64,000 nt of DNA from Ligula intestinalis (GCA_036362985.1 JAYGXS010000005.1:26039715-26103714); one strand, 5' to 3'; shown: positions 11,901 to 26,900, counted from the first letter of the stretch. Translations and numbers: made by a program. The notes: generated by a model not told the origin, from the letters alone.

Positions 11901-14900
11901 ATCATCCTGCTTCACAACTTTACCGCACAGAGCCCCCCTTTCTTGTTAACTCACTTTTTTCCATTTCCAGTAAAAGTAAATCTTCCAGCCCCAAATTTGA
12001 ATGCTTTTCCTGTTGCAGACTTCGACTGCTGCTGCTGTTGCCACCGCCGCCGCCGCTGCCAACGCCACTACAAACTCCCACCAGACTGCTGTTCCCGCAG
12101 GTATTCCCCTGGCCACTCCGGTGTCCTTACCAGTGATTTACGCGCCTCACTGTGTACTGAAGGACTCAAACTGGGCGGACCGATCCGGATCACAGATTGC
12201 ACCCCCTTCCATTCCTCCTGCTGCTGCCCACTTGCTGCCTTCCGCCACACCAACTGCGCTCGGCGTACCTTCCGCTACATTAGTGGCGACCGCCGTACAC
12301 AGTGATTCGAGGCCAACACTACTGTCTCCACCACCTTTTCGTCTTTCACACGAATCCTTTGCTACTCCTGTAACCGAGAGTCTCCCTAGCCAGTCATCAG
12401 TGACCCAAGCTGCGCCATCAGTCTCCACTGTTACCGTTTGTTTAAGGGTCCCCTCTGTGCTACCTACCACAGCAGATTCAGCGGCAACACCACCACCTCG
12501 CGTTCCACTCATCTCCCTACCGGAAACCGCCGCTGCCGCAGCAGTTCTGGAGCCTGCTGTTGCCTTTTCATCCGTCGCCGGTGCTGTCCTCCCCACAACT
12601 GTCAATTTGACCAACTCCTCCATCTCCGGTGCTGTCCCCAGTAGTACTAGTAGTAACCCAATGCCTACTCAGCTCTTTCAGCCAGCTGCCCTCTACGCTC
12701 CTCACCAGATGGATGCCCCGGCCAGCTGTGAATCGAGTGAGAACGTCGTTGTCGTTGCTGCTGCTGCTGCTGCGCAAAAACGCTGGATGTTGGACCAGGA
12801 GGGTGGTGCGCTGCCTCTGCCCCTCCAGGATCTGATCGATGCCACTGCTGGTGGTGGTGGCGGCGGCGGCAGCCACAACAACTCCCTGCGGAGCAACTTG
12901 TTGTCTGGGGCATCCTCTGTCTCCAGTGTTCCCCTCTCGAACGTCTCCGCAGAGGGTCATGCGATGCTGCAATCTGGCCTCCTTTTTGAGGAACCCTTTT
13001 CCATGCCCCGATCTCCTGCCTCTGTTCCCTCCAACTGTTCCTATCCTGCTACACCCGCGATGTCATCCACGGCAGCAGCCGCCACCGCCGCCGGCACTGC
13101 TTCCGTCGGCCCCACCGCAGTGCCAATTGTGGCATCACCTTTTCAATCACATTCCTGCTCTTCTGCCATCTCGGTGGTTGGTGTCCCTGCCGGCGGTAGT
13201 TCGGCTCCGTCGATAAATCTCTTCGGTGTCAATGTGACTCCTTTGCAGGGTGATGACAGTCAGAGCAGTTCAGCCCCCCGAGGTCTGGCGGCCTACTTGA
13301 AGAAGTCTAAATGTCATAGTAAGCCGCAATCTGAGTCCCTGGCGACTACAACGACAGCGACTTCTGTGTCAGCAGCCGCTACGCTCTCCTCGCCTTCCTC
13401 CTTCTCCAACCCCAATCACGGCAGCAACAACACTCTGAGTCCTGGAAGATTACCCGCTGAGCTGGAGGAGGATGCATATACTCATCAGCACGGTTCAGCG
13501 CCACCCCTACAGGTTTCTTCTCCTTGGTCTACCGATGGCCGCGGCTCCAATCTAGTCGTCCACCCGGATCACCAGCACTCACGCCGTCGTGCGCATAAGG
13601 ATGGGAGTTGTGCACCAGGGGCTGGTGGCGCCTACTCCTCTTCCCTCTCTAACACCCCTCTCAATGAACAAGAAGGCCGTCCACCTGGAAAGTGCCGAGG
13701 TAAGTGTTCCGTGTTACTTAATTTGTGGCAAAAAACCAACTAACTAACTGACCCTTGGATTGGAGCCGGGCTGAACTTACTCCCGGCCCTTAGCAGCGGC
13801 AAATCCGAGTTAGGCTGGTCGAAGGTGAGACTGGGTGCAGTAGTAGTTGAAGTGGTATGAACTCTTGGACTATATCGTATCACAAAAAGATTCACGTCTT
13901 CGTTGCGTCGTTCATCACTATCGGTTTTGGTAAAGTTAACTTCATCGTTGCTGTATGAGCAGTGGCTTAATTTTTTTGATTTTTTTTGTGTCAGTCAGGT
14001 CCTTGCGGTTCGCGAATGTCCAGGGGCAGTGAGGCGGACCTGATGGGTGTTAGTTGGCTGGCTAGTAGCCCTTGTTGAATCAGGAGCCCCGCCAGGTTGG
14101 CCTTAATCCCGGCGGCAAGGAGGGGAAGTCGGAGCAGCTTAGTGGAGAGGGGCTGCTCCGTCGTCAAAAAAAGATGTAGAGGAGGGTAGACTGATCCACG
14201 TTGGGAGGTTTGGTGTAATAGACCTTGGCCGCCGTGAAGGCGGGTGGGAACGCGGTCGAAGATGCGTCTGCTGTGGTTTCCGATGGGTGTTGGTCGCGGC
14301 TCATGGTAACGGGTACTCATTTGTGCAGTGAGGGGTTCGCGAAACCCGTATTGCTGTCTGGTAGGTAACCACCGCTTCTGCGCATTGCTGTAATTTTGGT
14401 CGACGTCGAACAGGTGAGAGACATGTCCAACAGTTGGTTTGTCTTGAGCTGTGCCGCAGTGTAACTAGCGGAAGAAATAAATGCACTTGGACGCCATTTA
14501 CGCAGTTGTTGTGTCGTATGCTTACTTCAGTGTGCCCAATTTGAAAAATCTGGCGCTATGCTGGCAAGCGATCCAGTGTGATCTTCATAACCTGAATACG
14601 CCTGGCTGTCATGGTAGCAGCTGGAAGGGTGACGAGGTCGTAGTGTGTCCTTGCGTGTCACTAATGTGGGAAACTTGAAGTTGTTTGACTGAGACAAACC
14701 GGAACCGGGGAGATGCGGCCGCAACGAAGGCAGCTACTGGGAGTATTTTCAGCTGTCTTTAGGCGTTTTCTTGTATTCGAGTGATCGCGTTGGCATTGCG
14801 GAAGAACCCGGAAGTGTCCCACAACAACAACCTCGGCCTACAGCGTGCTCTGACGGTATTAACAACCGGTGTCAAAAGCTGATCGCATGTCTGACCGTCG

Positions 14901-17900
14901 AATCCGACGATCTCCATCGCGTTTGTCTACACCAGACTGAAGGCAAACGCGAGTTAATTATGCGTGGAATAATTTTTTAAGTGATAGTAGGGGTTAGGTG
15001 CGGCAGTTTGGCTGCCAGCTAACTTTTACTATTCTCAGCTCTGATCATGCTTGATCTACCCGGTCTCAGTTACGCCACGCAAGCTCTCTATCCACACTTG
15101 CTGATTGGCGACAGTGAATCTGGAAAGCTCCACCCATTCTCTTCTCCATTGACGGGGACCGGTGGTCCAAGAGCCGCTTCCATGTCTTGACGAACAGTGT
15201 CGAGCCAAGTTTTGAGTTGCCCACTTCGTTGGCGCCTCCATGTAAGCTGCGGTGCCGGATCGATGCACGGTAGCAAAACTCCCAAGGCGGACGACGGAGA
15301 AAGTTTCCAAACCACCTTAGTCGTTTTTCTTCGATCGCTTGAGATATCCTCGGGATACTATCGCAGCGAGTGCAGACTATCTCATTTGAATCGAAGTCAG
15401 TATACTTCACTCGAAGGATGGTTGTCAGGCCGTAATAGTCAAATATCTCCAGTATTTTCTCACGTTCCACGCGCAAAGCCGGGGGTTCACCTTCATAGAG
15501 GAGGACTGGCCGGACGGATGCAGGGTACACACGAATATCCGTGGCTATGAAGATATTGCGTCGGATGCATAAGCGCTTTCGGAGAATTGAGAAAACCCAG
15601 CAAACAGCATGAATTCGAGAGACAATGTCATCCTTACTCTGACCATGCAGTAGCAGCCTCGCAACTCCCAGATATTTAAAGCTGTCCACTCCGACTTCAA
15701 GTTGACGGTCATTTATCCCCCCAAGGATACCTTCTCATGGCCAGGGATGCAGCTCGAGGATAATTTATTCTTAGCTAACGCCAGCACGTCAATCGAACCA
15801 CATGGCATACGTGTCACACCAGCCCTGTTATCAAACACGGTTATAAATCAGGGGTACCAACGAAATTTGTTTTTGACTGACCGGCTGACAGCGCATTGTC
15901 AGTAAAGAGTGTGCTGTCGACCACATGTCACACCGCGCACACATGCGACAGTTCCCCCATCGACTTTGACGATGGGCACCACGCGCTCCAACAGCCGCAG
16001 CAAACGCTGAAGCAAGCCGCAACAGACACTGAGATAAGCTGGGCAAGCGACACGAAGGCTAAAGCAAGTAGAAGCAACGCAGAAAACTAGCGCGAAAGAA
16101 CAACAGGAGTTTATACAGACTCGCGCAGAATCTACCCACTCGCTCGCCACTTTCACCTCCGCTTCCGGTGTAAAGACAAAGTCAATAAGACCGGGAATGA
16201 GGGAGGGTGTAGATTGCTGGCGCGGTAAGTACTCAACACGCGCACACTTGAATCGGCCAACTCGGTAGGTGCGCTCCCGCGTGCGCGGGAGCGCCATAAA
16301 GGCCACATTAAGAGGGAGCCATTGCAGCCTGACTCTCAGTCCTCCCTCTCCTCCCATACGCACACACAACACACGCGCACAGGAGGATCAGCAACGTAGG
16401 TGGCCCGAGTTTTCCCGTCAGTAGGCAAACCCACCAAACCACGGTTTTTAGCGCACCGTGATGGATTCAATCGCATTCAGATTTATTATAGTAAAGAGAG
16501 GAACGCGTCGAGGGTCGACCTCACTCCCCCATCCCACCGCATAGTGACCGCCTAGCTTTTCGGACACCTGAGGTGGAACGCATTCACCAACAGGGAATCA
16601 GAACTGAGAGAAAGTGCCAGCGCCTTTCAGGCCGTAAGAATCGTGGTTGGCTGAGGGCTGGCTTTGCATATGCATACAGACATTAGATCTCAGAAGGGTG
16701 AGAGCAGCCCTGCATTAAGCCTGGGCCAACACCATCCTGAAAGGGGTAACCAATCAGTCATCGACTGATAGACACTACCCATACCCATGTGTCCGCGCAC
16801 ACATGCACACACACGCCGGCAAATTCTTCGTCGCTGCTGCCAGCATCTCAAAACCGCTGGCGACTGGACCCTGACAGAGCAGCTAATGCATATACCCATA
16901 ACTGTTTGCAGCTGAAAAGGTGCATTAAAATGATAGAAGAGTCACTCCGCAAGACCACATTGGTAAAAAAAGGGGGAAGGCAATTACGTAGGAATCTGGC
17001 CATCTACAGCAGAAATGATTCATATCTCCGGCGGCGACTGACGTCAAAATGATAACGGGGAGATGTGGTCCCACATTTTACGATATGGCAAACAAGCAGC
17101 TCGAACAGGGCAGATACCCTTCGTGAATCCTCGACGAAGTAAAGTGTAGGTAGCAGTTGTTGGTGCATTGCAATGAAAATACTCCAGCCCAAACACTGCC
17201 CGTCCGTTATGTTTACTTCTGCGCACAATTTCGCTTTCAGTATTGCTTGTAGGCTAGAATGGGCTGTGTCCTGCGATGTGAACTATACCGCCCGGTCTGG
17301 TGTCCGACACGGCTGCGTCCTGTCGCTCATTCTGTTTAACTACGTCATTGACTGGATTCTCAGGAAGGCCCTCTATGAAGAAGACGGTGTTGAGCTTACA
17401 CCCGGACGCCAGCTGACTGATGTCGACTACGTCGATGATATTGCACTGCTAGCCTTAAGCTTTGGCGATCTAAAGTCTGCAGTGTCGCGGGTGAATGAGA
17501 TCGCTATTTGGTTGGCATGTCTATAAATTCCGGAAAGACTAGGCTATTCTCGAGCTTTGTCCCTGACCAGGAAAAGGCACCCTTAGAGATTAATGACCAT
17601 CAACTTGAAGAAGTAAACACGTTTAAATACCTCGGGGCGAGACTGCTACCACATGGGCAGAGTAAGGATGACATTGTCTCCCGCATCGATGCTGCTTGCT
17701 GGATTTTCTCAATCCTTCGAAAGCGCCTATGGATCCTACGCGACATGTCCATCGTCAAGAAGATTCGTGTATACCGTGCAGCCATCCGGTCAGTCCTCTA
17801 TGAATGTAACTGCTGGGCTTTGCGCGCTGAGGATGAGCGAAGACTGGGGGTCTTTGACCACCGCTGCCTGAGGACTATCCGGTGAGTTAAGTGTATCGAC

Positions 17901-20900
17901 TTCGTCTCGAATGAGACAGTCCGCTCTCGTTGCGATCGTATCGTGAGGACATCTCAGGCCATTCAAGAAAGGCGTTTGAGGTGGTTTGGGCACGTTCTCC
18001 ATCGTTCACCCCACGAGCTTTCTTTTGCTGTTCTCGACCCGGCACCGCAGCCCATCTGGAGTCGTCGAAGAGGAGGGCAATTAAAGACTTGGCTCGGCAC
18101 CGTCCTTCAAGACATGGAGCAGTTCTTGGACCTTCTATCTTCGTCGCTGGAGAAGAGATTGGGTGGAACTTTTCAGATCCGCTGCCACCAGTCGTTACGC
18201 ATGGAAGAGTACCGTCCGTGACATCATTGGGGTCAGCTAGATTAGGCATGATCACAGCCGTAAGAAGTACACGTAGTACCATTTGTTTGCCGACGCTCAC
18301 GCTAGGCACGCATTTGAGTATATTACTAGAAATCAATAATTAAAAGACAGGTAGGGGGTTAACATTCTCGCTTTTTTCTTCTTCGATCTTTCTTCATCGA
18401 GCATCAGGCAGTCTTTCACAACAGCCCTCACGATTTAATAGTAGCCAAGCGCACAGCTTGGTCCCTAGTAAAGCCGGTACCTGTCCGCGTCCAGGTACAC
18501 GACCTCCACAGCCTGAATTACCACCTTAAACGAATGACTTTAATCGCCGTAGTTAACGTATTAATAGGTAGTTTGAATGGCAGGATAATGAACTTAGGAC
18601 CACATCTCACCTTCAGAGTAATTTTCTTACCTCCGAAGTGGCACGTCACCATTATTTAAGTGTTGACAGCTTTAAGCGAACGATTGACCTGTCAGATTTT
18701 CTGCAAATTTGTTAACTGTACCGTATAAAAAGGCAACAGGCAGCGGAATCAGCCTTTGACAACTTTCTGTAAGGGTTACCAATGCCTGCGCATCGTGAAC
18801 CATGCATCCCAAGGGATCCTCGTTGAAGACCTGCGGTAAATCATCCGAGCAGGGTTAGGGGCCAGGCAGTTGGTGAGGTGACTAAAACTCACGCACAAGT
18901 ACCATGGGGCGAAGGACCAATGCTCAGTATATGCTAGGCCTGAGAAATGAAATGGAGGAGAGGAAAATCATAAAATGGGGCTGTGCTCTGAAAACTGTCA
19001 TTTGAAGAATTCAGTGCTGAAAGCTGTGGCTTGGTTTGCTGCTTGCCGTTGTACGACGAAGAACCAGAAGAAGGGTTCACGAAGAAGAACTCGGGCAGAA
19101 CGCGAGTCTGGGCGTCTCGACGGAACTGCGTGACTCAGGCAAAATTTTATGTCTTACAGTCATCTAAATAGGTATCAGAAAGGAACTCCACATTAAAAAA
19201 GTAACAATTTGTCCAAGGGAAGTAGGTCAAACACATGCTATGTAAAATACAATTTTCGGACGATAGCAATAGTAGACTTACGGCGTTTTGACTTTCTGGT
19301 GTAAAGATCAAAAAAGGTTCAAATGAGTTCCCGTTTGCAAACACTGAGCGTAGTGTGCATAGTTTGTCTCTAAGAGAATGCCGCCTGACTGGTAGTTGGA
19401 ACAGTCTTGCTCACCTGCCTTATGGGAAATACTGACGTCACGTACCCATAACTAGCCATTGTCGCTTACACAGACAAGCCGCGGCCTTTTTGAACTAAAC
19501 CCTCCGCGTAACTTGATCCCGCCGTTTGCTACAAAATTTCATTTATTTTTCTGGTCTTTTCATATTCCACTTACGGTTGTGCTGCACGCCTAAAGTGTGT
19601 ATACTAAGACTTGCAAGGAAATTTAGTCCTTACTCTCTTTTTTGAGTTTCTATTCCCACATTTTGCCTAAATGTTTACGCGATGTGCCAGCACTGATAAG
19701 TACTTGCCATCATTTTCCGTCACTTCTTTCAAAAACATTTGGATTGAGGCCAATGCATAATCAGCTTTCCAACCACCTAAGTACATAAGACCGAATTTCG
19801 ATGTCTGCACCCCATTCCCCGAAAGTACGTACATGCTATTTTTTTCTGATACTGATATTGATAGGGACATGAGAATTGGAACTTTCCGTAATACGGTTGG
19901 CTTAGTGCCAAATTCTTGCAAAAATAGGATCACCTTTATGGTTAGGCTTCGAGTTAATTTTAAGGTTAGTGTCAATACAAGTTAGCGTTAAGTCCAGACT
20001 TTAGGTTGGGTTTAGTGTTAAATGTAGGGTTATGGTACAGTTTTCCGTGTTTTAAATGTCAGCATACTCCAATTGCATAAATTTTCTGTTTTTGAAGGTT
20101 TAAATTTATCACTTTTACCTAATCGCCTGCGTAGTTTCTATTGCCACCACAATCACCACCACCACAATCACCACCAACAGGGGTTAGAGCATCCTCGTCC
20201 GCCTCCCCTCCCTCTCAGTCAATCTCTTATTTGCCGTTCAGGTCGTCGGCGACGAAGTGAAATCGAGAAACTGATGAATTGGCCTGTTCGCGACCCAAAG
20301 AAACGAGACTCCCAAGGTGTCTCCCCACCACCCCGGCCCTCTGTCGGGGAGATTGATGCGCCCCCAGCGGCCGATTCGGCAGCCTCCAGCCTCACTCCTG
20401 TGCCCGAGGAAGAGGAGACCAACGTGTCCGCAAAGCCCCCATCCGCCTTATCCTCCGCCGCGGTTGTCGTTGTTGTCTCCAGTGACAATGACACGTACCC
20501 TGAGGCCATGGTCGAACGAGTGAAGCGCCGTCGTCAACAACGAGGCAAGGCAGCCACCTCATCTCTCCTCCGCTCTGACGACGGCGAGTTCTCCACAAAC
20601 GAAGACACCAAACTTCCTTCCTCCGCCTCTTCTGCTTCCAACAGAGTCACTCAGATGACCACTGCCAGACGTAGTAACGTCGTAGTCAAACCGAAGCATG
20701 GCGGCGTTAAGTATGGCCGGCGGGTTCTTCGCTCCTCAGACGAGTCAGAAGCAGAGCAGCCACCACCGCCTCCTCCTCCTCCACCGGCGGCGCTACCGGT
20801 TCAGACTGCAGGAGTCGTGGCTGTAGACTCACAAAACTCCGATTCCAGTGATCTCTCCGCCTCACCTCCACGCAAACGGGGTGTTCAGAGTACCGCACGG

Positions 20901-23900
20901 TTGCTTAAATCAGGGCCGTCCCCGCAACACTCGTTATCCAATCGGCAGCGGCGGCAGCAGCAGAATTCACCTCCAAAAGCGGACATGCGAATCAAAGTGG
21001 AGGATACGAGCTCATCGGAGCTAGACAGCGGATCCGAAGCCCACAAACAACCACCCCGGCGCTATGCCACTCCGCTCTCCGGCAGTGCTGGCGGTGGTGG
21101 GACCAAGCCGGGATCAGCGAAGGCCGGGGGAACATCTGCGTTCACACTGAAAGCGGAAGACGGAGCGTCGTTTGCTGGTAATCTCAGTAGCAGCTCTCTT
21201 TCCGACGGAACACTGTCTGACCGCCAAACTCTTAACCGACTTGGCCTTAGCAGTCCGGAAAAAATATCCAAAAACACGCCTGTTCCACCGGAATTGGAAC
21301 AGATGCGCGTAAGTCTGTTCCCTTCATTGAACCTTCCTGACCATAACCCCTCGTACGGCCTCTCCTCTCAGCAAAAGGAAAAAATTACTCCCCCATTTCT
21401 TCTGCCTTACTCTCTCCTTCTGCTCCACCTCCTTCCTCCCGGATGATCAGTAGCGCACCCTGTTGGTCATAAACATGCAGAATATCAGTTAACGCTGTTG
21501 TTCTCCACCTGACTCGTGCGTCAATACTTTGAGAATAATCTGGATTCGTCTGAGCAAACCATCTCCTGATGGAAATGAAAGCTGCCTAGTTAATGGCTAT
21601 TTGGGGGCTAAAGAATTATCTGCCTTACAGTTGCGTACCATTTTATGGAGGTAATTTACCCTTTTGTTGATGGAATGCCTCCAAGTGTGGTCGCTTTAAT
21701 TAGCACCTTCCGGTACTTGCAATCCTTGTTAGCTACCACACGACTACTCGCAGTCTCTCAGTTCTAAATTAAAACGAAAAAATTCATTTCAATCTTTTCC
21801 TCGGGACTGACCGGTGCACGTCAATGCACGTTAATACTTATCGAGCCTTCAACACGGCTGGATGCTTAAGCCATAAAGTTTCAGCGCTTCACTTCGGTTC
21901 ATCGGTGAGAGCAGATGCTTACGATGACGAAAAGGAAGCCGATTCGCTTCTGTTGCAGCAGCAGCTCATTTTATGCCAACAAAAGCCGAACCTCAACGCC
22001 CCAAATAGTTCACGCAGTGTTAAGTGCTACTTTGTGATTCCAATTCACTTCTTGCTTAACTCGTCTTTATAGTAGCATGTTTCACCTGTCGCACATGTTT
22101 TTGTGCTTTATATCTCCCCCCTCTGACGTTTGGTCCGTACTTGCTGCAACCGCCGTATTGCGCATTTGCTTGAAAGGCCTAGGGGACCTTGACCTCGTTT
22201 TGGCGGAACGAAAAGTACGCGCACAGCCATGTCGCAATCCACGTTTACCAGTTCTTTTTCTTCTTCGTTCACACCGCGTGGCTTGTCCTCCATGTTTTCC
22301 TTTCAAAATACTCCCAAGTTGATTTCTGCGTGCAGCACGCCGCCTAGGTCTCCTCTCTAGAAAGTTCTTTGAAGACGAAGAGGCAGAAGAAAGAACCGCG
22401 AGGTATTGCTGCCTCAGCGGCTCCGTTTTACATTTACCGAGACGTCTTGACTGTGCAGGTTTCAAAGTTGTTATTTCCCACTGTTTCCCCCTCCTTTCTC
22501 ATATCTACGCGCAGCCTTCAGGGCCCTCTTCATCCTCTCGCAAGCCCTTGAAACAACCCCGCTCACCGGGCGGTCCACCACCACTGTTACCGCTTCCGCA
22601 GACTGCCGACATTGCCCGCTCGTCCAAGCGTCGGGGCAGCAAACACTATCCGCCCTATTGCCGTGACTCTTCCTCCTCGTCCTCCACATCGATCTCTAGT
22701 GAAAGGGAACTGGGTAAGTTCTGCTGTTTTTTTACACTTTCCTCCCGAATATATTTCTCTTCTCCCCTCCCATCAGACATCTTACCTTTCCCCAGTTAAA
22801 TTTAGTCGAGTCATCTCCTCTACCGACACTCGTCTATGGTATTCAGCGTGGCGTCTTACTTTCTGCCGTCTACTGCGCTTTGCAACCACGTCGGGGGTAC
22901 CCACTTGGCGTCCGTGAAGGTTTTATTCAGACGTTAGTAGGAGGTTTCGGTCGACATGAATAACTCATTTCACTCACTTACAAAAACGTCGACTGTCCCT
23001 GCCTAATTACTTGCGCTTGGTAGTCATCTGCTGCATTCTAGATTGATTGTTTAAGAAATACTGCTTTGACAGTCAGCTTACTGTGTATCAGAATTGATGA
23101 ATTCACCGTGTATTGCAGTAGACTGACCTATTTGTTATTTCACTCACGGCTCCCGGTGGGGGCCTCGTAGCTTAGTTGGCTAAAGCGTTGGCTGTGTACT
23201 AAAGCCTTCCCCCTTGCCTCCAATCTAACCGAGGTAGCCGAGTTGTTCACAAGTTGGTCAGATGAATCTTTTCAGTTTGCTTGGGCAGATTTTAATGTAA
23301 TAGTCTGGGTCGAAGACTCCCAGCCTTTTACAGCACCCTGGTCTGTGCGTTGTCATCCGCCTGATCAAACAGTAGTGCACTGCAATACTGCCGATGGAAC
23401 AGCCATAGAGGCTAAGGGGGAGGAGGCAAATAGTTATTTTTTGTATGCGGAAATATTCGAGGTCCCGTTATAACATTGCTTTCATCATCCCCGGAAGGGG
23501 AAGAAGAAGATGGGGTGATTTCTGAGACCAACTTCTATTTATGCTGACGTTTCAAAAGCACTCTCGCTTCCATCGACTGTCATACTTAACAGACCTATAG
23601 ACCTTCATCCCGCCTAACAAGCACTCCGCACAAGGCTAACATCTGCTCAGAACGAAGGAATAGGTCGGGTGGGGGAAGGTACGCAGGACCGACAGCCGGC
23701 AGCCACGCGCAAAGAAGGTGGAAACGCTCAGAAGGCACACGAATGACTTCACACACTTCGTGGAGGCGCCCGCGAGGGTGCGAACAATTCAAACTATCTA
23801 TCGATCGGTAAAATTGGTCGATACTTCGACATCAAGCATGGCTACCGGTTAGAAACACTCACTTGACATCCGGCAGGAGAATAGTCACCACGCTCTGACG

Positions 23901-26900
23901 ATGGAAGCGAGAGCGCTTTTGAAACGTCAGCATAAATACAAGTTGGTCCCAGAAATTGCCCCGTCTTTTTCTTCCTCTTCCGGGGATGATGAAAGCAAAT
24001 TATTTTTAGCTCACTTACCACCCCTACCCACGCATACCTCAACCCTCGGTAGTGCTCAGTCAGGGAGACGGTTACAATGTGGCAGTTGAAATGCGCCAGG
24101 AGAGAGGCTGTCTAGCACTCAATCGTCCCGCTGCTACTGCTTATCTCCTTTCTTTGATATTCTGTGGAACCGACCTTTCTGTGCACGTGGACATGCCCTG
24201 TGATCACTAATTTCTGGCTTCTGTCACAATAAGTATAGGCTAGAGAAAGCGCAGCGGGAGGACTGACCAGTCGGCATAAGGTTTCCTTGGGTGTGATGAC
24301 AACCGCCACACATTGGTTTATTTCGCGGACCAGTCGAGTCCTGGCAGTTTATTAGAAGGCCTCCTGAAAGGGCGTTAATGCATCGGGCTGCAGAGCGGAG
24401 CAGTAAGCAGCCAATTTATTTCCTACTTCTTCTACTACACAATACAGCCGAAACCGGGGAGTTTTCGACGTGTACTGCCGAATTACTTTTGTATTTTTAA
24501 ACAGAACGCATTGCCCCACTGACGTGCGTCTAATTACAAACACTTGAACTGACTCGAATTTAGTGAGTTTGTGTTTGCGTGTCGTAGCCTTTGTTGGATC
24601 AAGAGTCCTCGCCGCAGTCTAAAATAGTTGTAGCTGGAAGACTTAAAAAGCTGAGATCTCGGCCGGCTTGAGCCAAAGGTCGGCGTGGGTTAGTTGGATG
24701 CCTGGGCGGGATCTGCTGGCGAAAAGATGCTGACAGTCATGCAGAGAGACCACGCAGTTGGGACAGCTGTCGGGTGTGTGCGCAGGTCAAACCGGTGTTG
24801 GTACTGGCGAGGGAGCATTGAGTAGCCACTGCGTAGTTGAGCCAAGGTACAACGGGTGACCCTCAGGAGTTGTTCTGAGGCCGCAATCGGAGGTGGCTAA
24901 CCACCCAACGGGACCCCGGACTGGTAACTTAGTTTTTCAAAGGCAACTGCTGTCTGGTGAGGACACTGGAAGCCTCTCATACTGGCAGAACCATCAACAG
25001 GTAGATCCGAGAGACACGAGCCGACAGCTTCCTTGTGGAGAGCTCGAATAGACGGCCGAACCTTGTGGTTGGGTTCAGGAGCGTAGCAACGATGGTGATT
25101 AGGATGGCCGGGTTACGAACAGGTCCACCAGAACTGCTGGCCTAAGAGGGCGTTGTGGGGGGGGGGGCGACCGGCAGGACAGAGGTCTCTGCATGAAGAT
25201 GATCGATAGGCGACATTTTATGGCAACCCATGATTGAGTGGAGGGCAGTGTTCTGTGCTGACTGAAGGCGGTGGAGGCTGGAGAGCTGATCGCATGAGAC
25301 CAGATTGCTGCCGCATAAGTGAGGTGCTGCTGCGCATTTTTATGCTCGTTCTGGATGGAATTTCTTAGAGTCACCATCTTATATCCCACTCGAAAAAAGA
25401 CCAATAACGCTGGGGTTGATGTGTAATGGCTACAAACAACAAAGTTTTTTCTGAGAATAAAAATCGATCGCTGGGACATAAGGTTTATTCGCCTGATGTT
25501 TCGACATCCGTCGGGGATTCATCATCAGAGACATGAGTAGCAGAAACAGGTAAAGCAGGCACAGAAGTTTGCAGTATTTATAGGATACAGTCATCACTGC
25601 AAACGTACAGCGACAATTAACGTGTATTGCCTTCTTGCACGTGGATTGCTTGTCAGATGGCATCCAGGCTCTGACCTGTTGAACTTTTATCACGGGCGGT
25701 GGGCTCGGGCGTGACGATTGCTCGGCCGTCTGGCCCTCCGGTGTTGGCGTACGATGAGGCGATGGCCTGCCCGTTCCTCAAGTGATGAATTTATTTGGCC
25801 AAATTAAATCTCAGCATTGAATATGGATTGGGCAAATCGTTGCAATTGTTTATGGATTGGGGACCCGTGAACCATGACTCAAGTAGTTCTCGGCTCACCC
25901 GATTGTCACCTCTTGCGAGAATTTCGGCCTCATCAAATTTGGACGTGTGGCCGGGTCTGGTCGAATAAGCCGCAACTTGAGAATCGGCATCATTTCGCCG
26001 CACTGTTGCCGCGTGTTCGGCAATTCGCGTCTTACGAAGTTTGCCAGTTTCTCCGACAAAATTGCTTTGACCGCAACTGCACCAGATCCTGTAGACGACC
26101 GCCGATGTTTCTTGCCGTGGCAGTGGGTCTTTCGGCTTCATTATCTGTCGCCTTATGGTTGCCTCCGGCCTGTGTGCGACTCCGATTCCAAGTGGTGCGA
26201 GCAGGCAGCAGACGGCTTCCGATACCTTTTTGAGATACAGGATCGAACGCCACATCTTGGGATCGGTGCACTTGTCTTGGCCATCTCCTATAAATACTGC
26301 AAACTTCTGTGCCTGTTTCACCTGTTTCTGCTACTCATGTCTCTGATGATAAATCCGCGACGGATGTCAAAACGTCAGGCGAATAAACATATTGTTTCAG
26401 CGATCGAGTCTTCTTCTTCTCACTTGCTCTCTGGGACGCGCATGTTCGCTTGCATTGGCAAAGTGTTTTCTCTCGACTCCGTCAGGCCTTCAGCGTTCGC
26501 AGATGTTTTGCTGCCGGTGAACTCGAGAGTGTGCATCATGTATAGGTTCTGTAAACTGATAGAAGGAATCGGGCATTTAAGTGTGCCCAGGCGCATGTCA
26601 TGCTTCTGCTGCTGATTTCACCAAAGTCAGTGTGCCTCTATTATTTCGCAGTCGGACTTTTGTTTACACGACTGCTGTGTGCGAGTTCGGTCGAGACAAC
26701 TTTTACTGACCTATTTGTATCCTTGATCGCGCGCATGACTGCCTATTTTTCGTCATTGACTTCCTGCTTCTTTTCCAAATGGCCTGTCAGCATTTAACCC
26801 ACGTTGAGCAGTGAATCTTACATGATAAACACTAGGTAAAAACTATCCCAAAAGTACTATCGATGGTATCAGTCTACTTTGAAACCAGCGATGATTTGAA

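Larger units (their letters stand above)
25455..26430 (-). mobile_element. Penelope-like element remnant with inverted terminal repeats
   Basis: A GIY-YIG coding fragment (25791-26321, minus) lies between two copies of a ~135-bp terminal repeat in opposite orientation (25455-25590 minus; 26285-26430 plus). Both repeats share CTATAAATACTGCAAACTTC, CTGTTTCTGCTACTCATGTC and the hammerhead region. The reverse transcriptase is missing. Further decayed repeats of this kind lie at 30665-30790 and 59030-59125. Confidence 0.78.

Noticed and set aside
12147..12972. Long minus-strand and alternative-frame open readings over exon 3
   Set aside because: They arise from the GC-rich GCN/CCN repeats of exon 3; none has family features, and the plus-strand frame fits splice phases.
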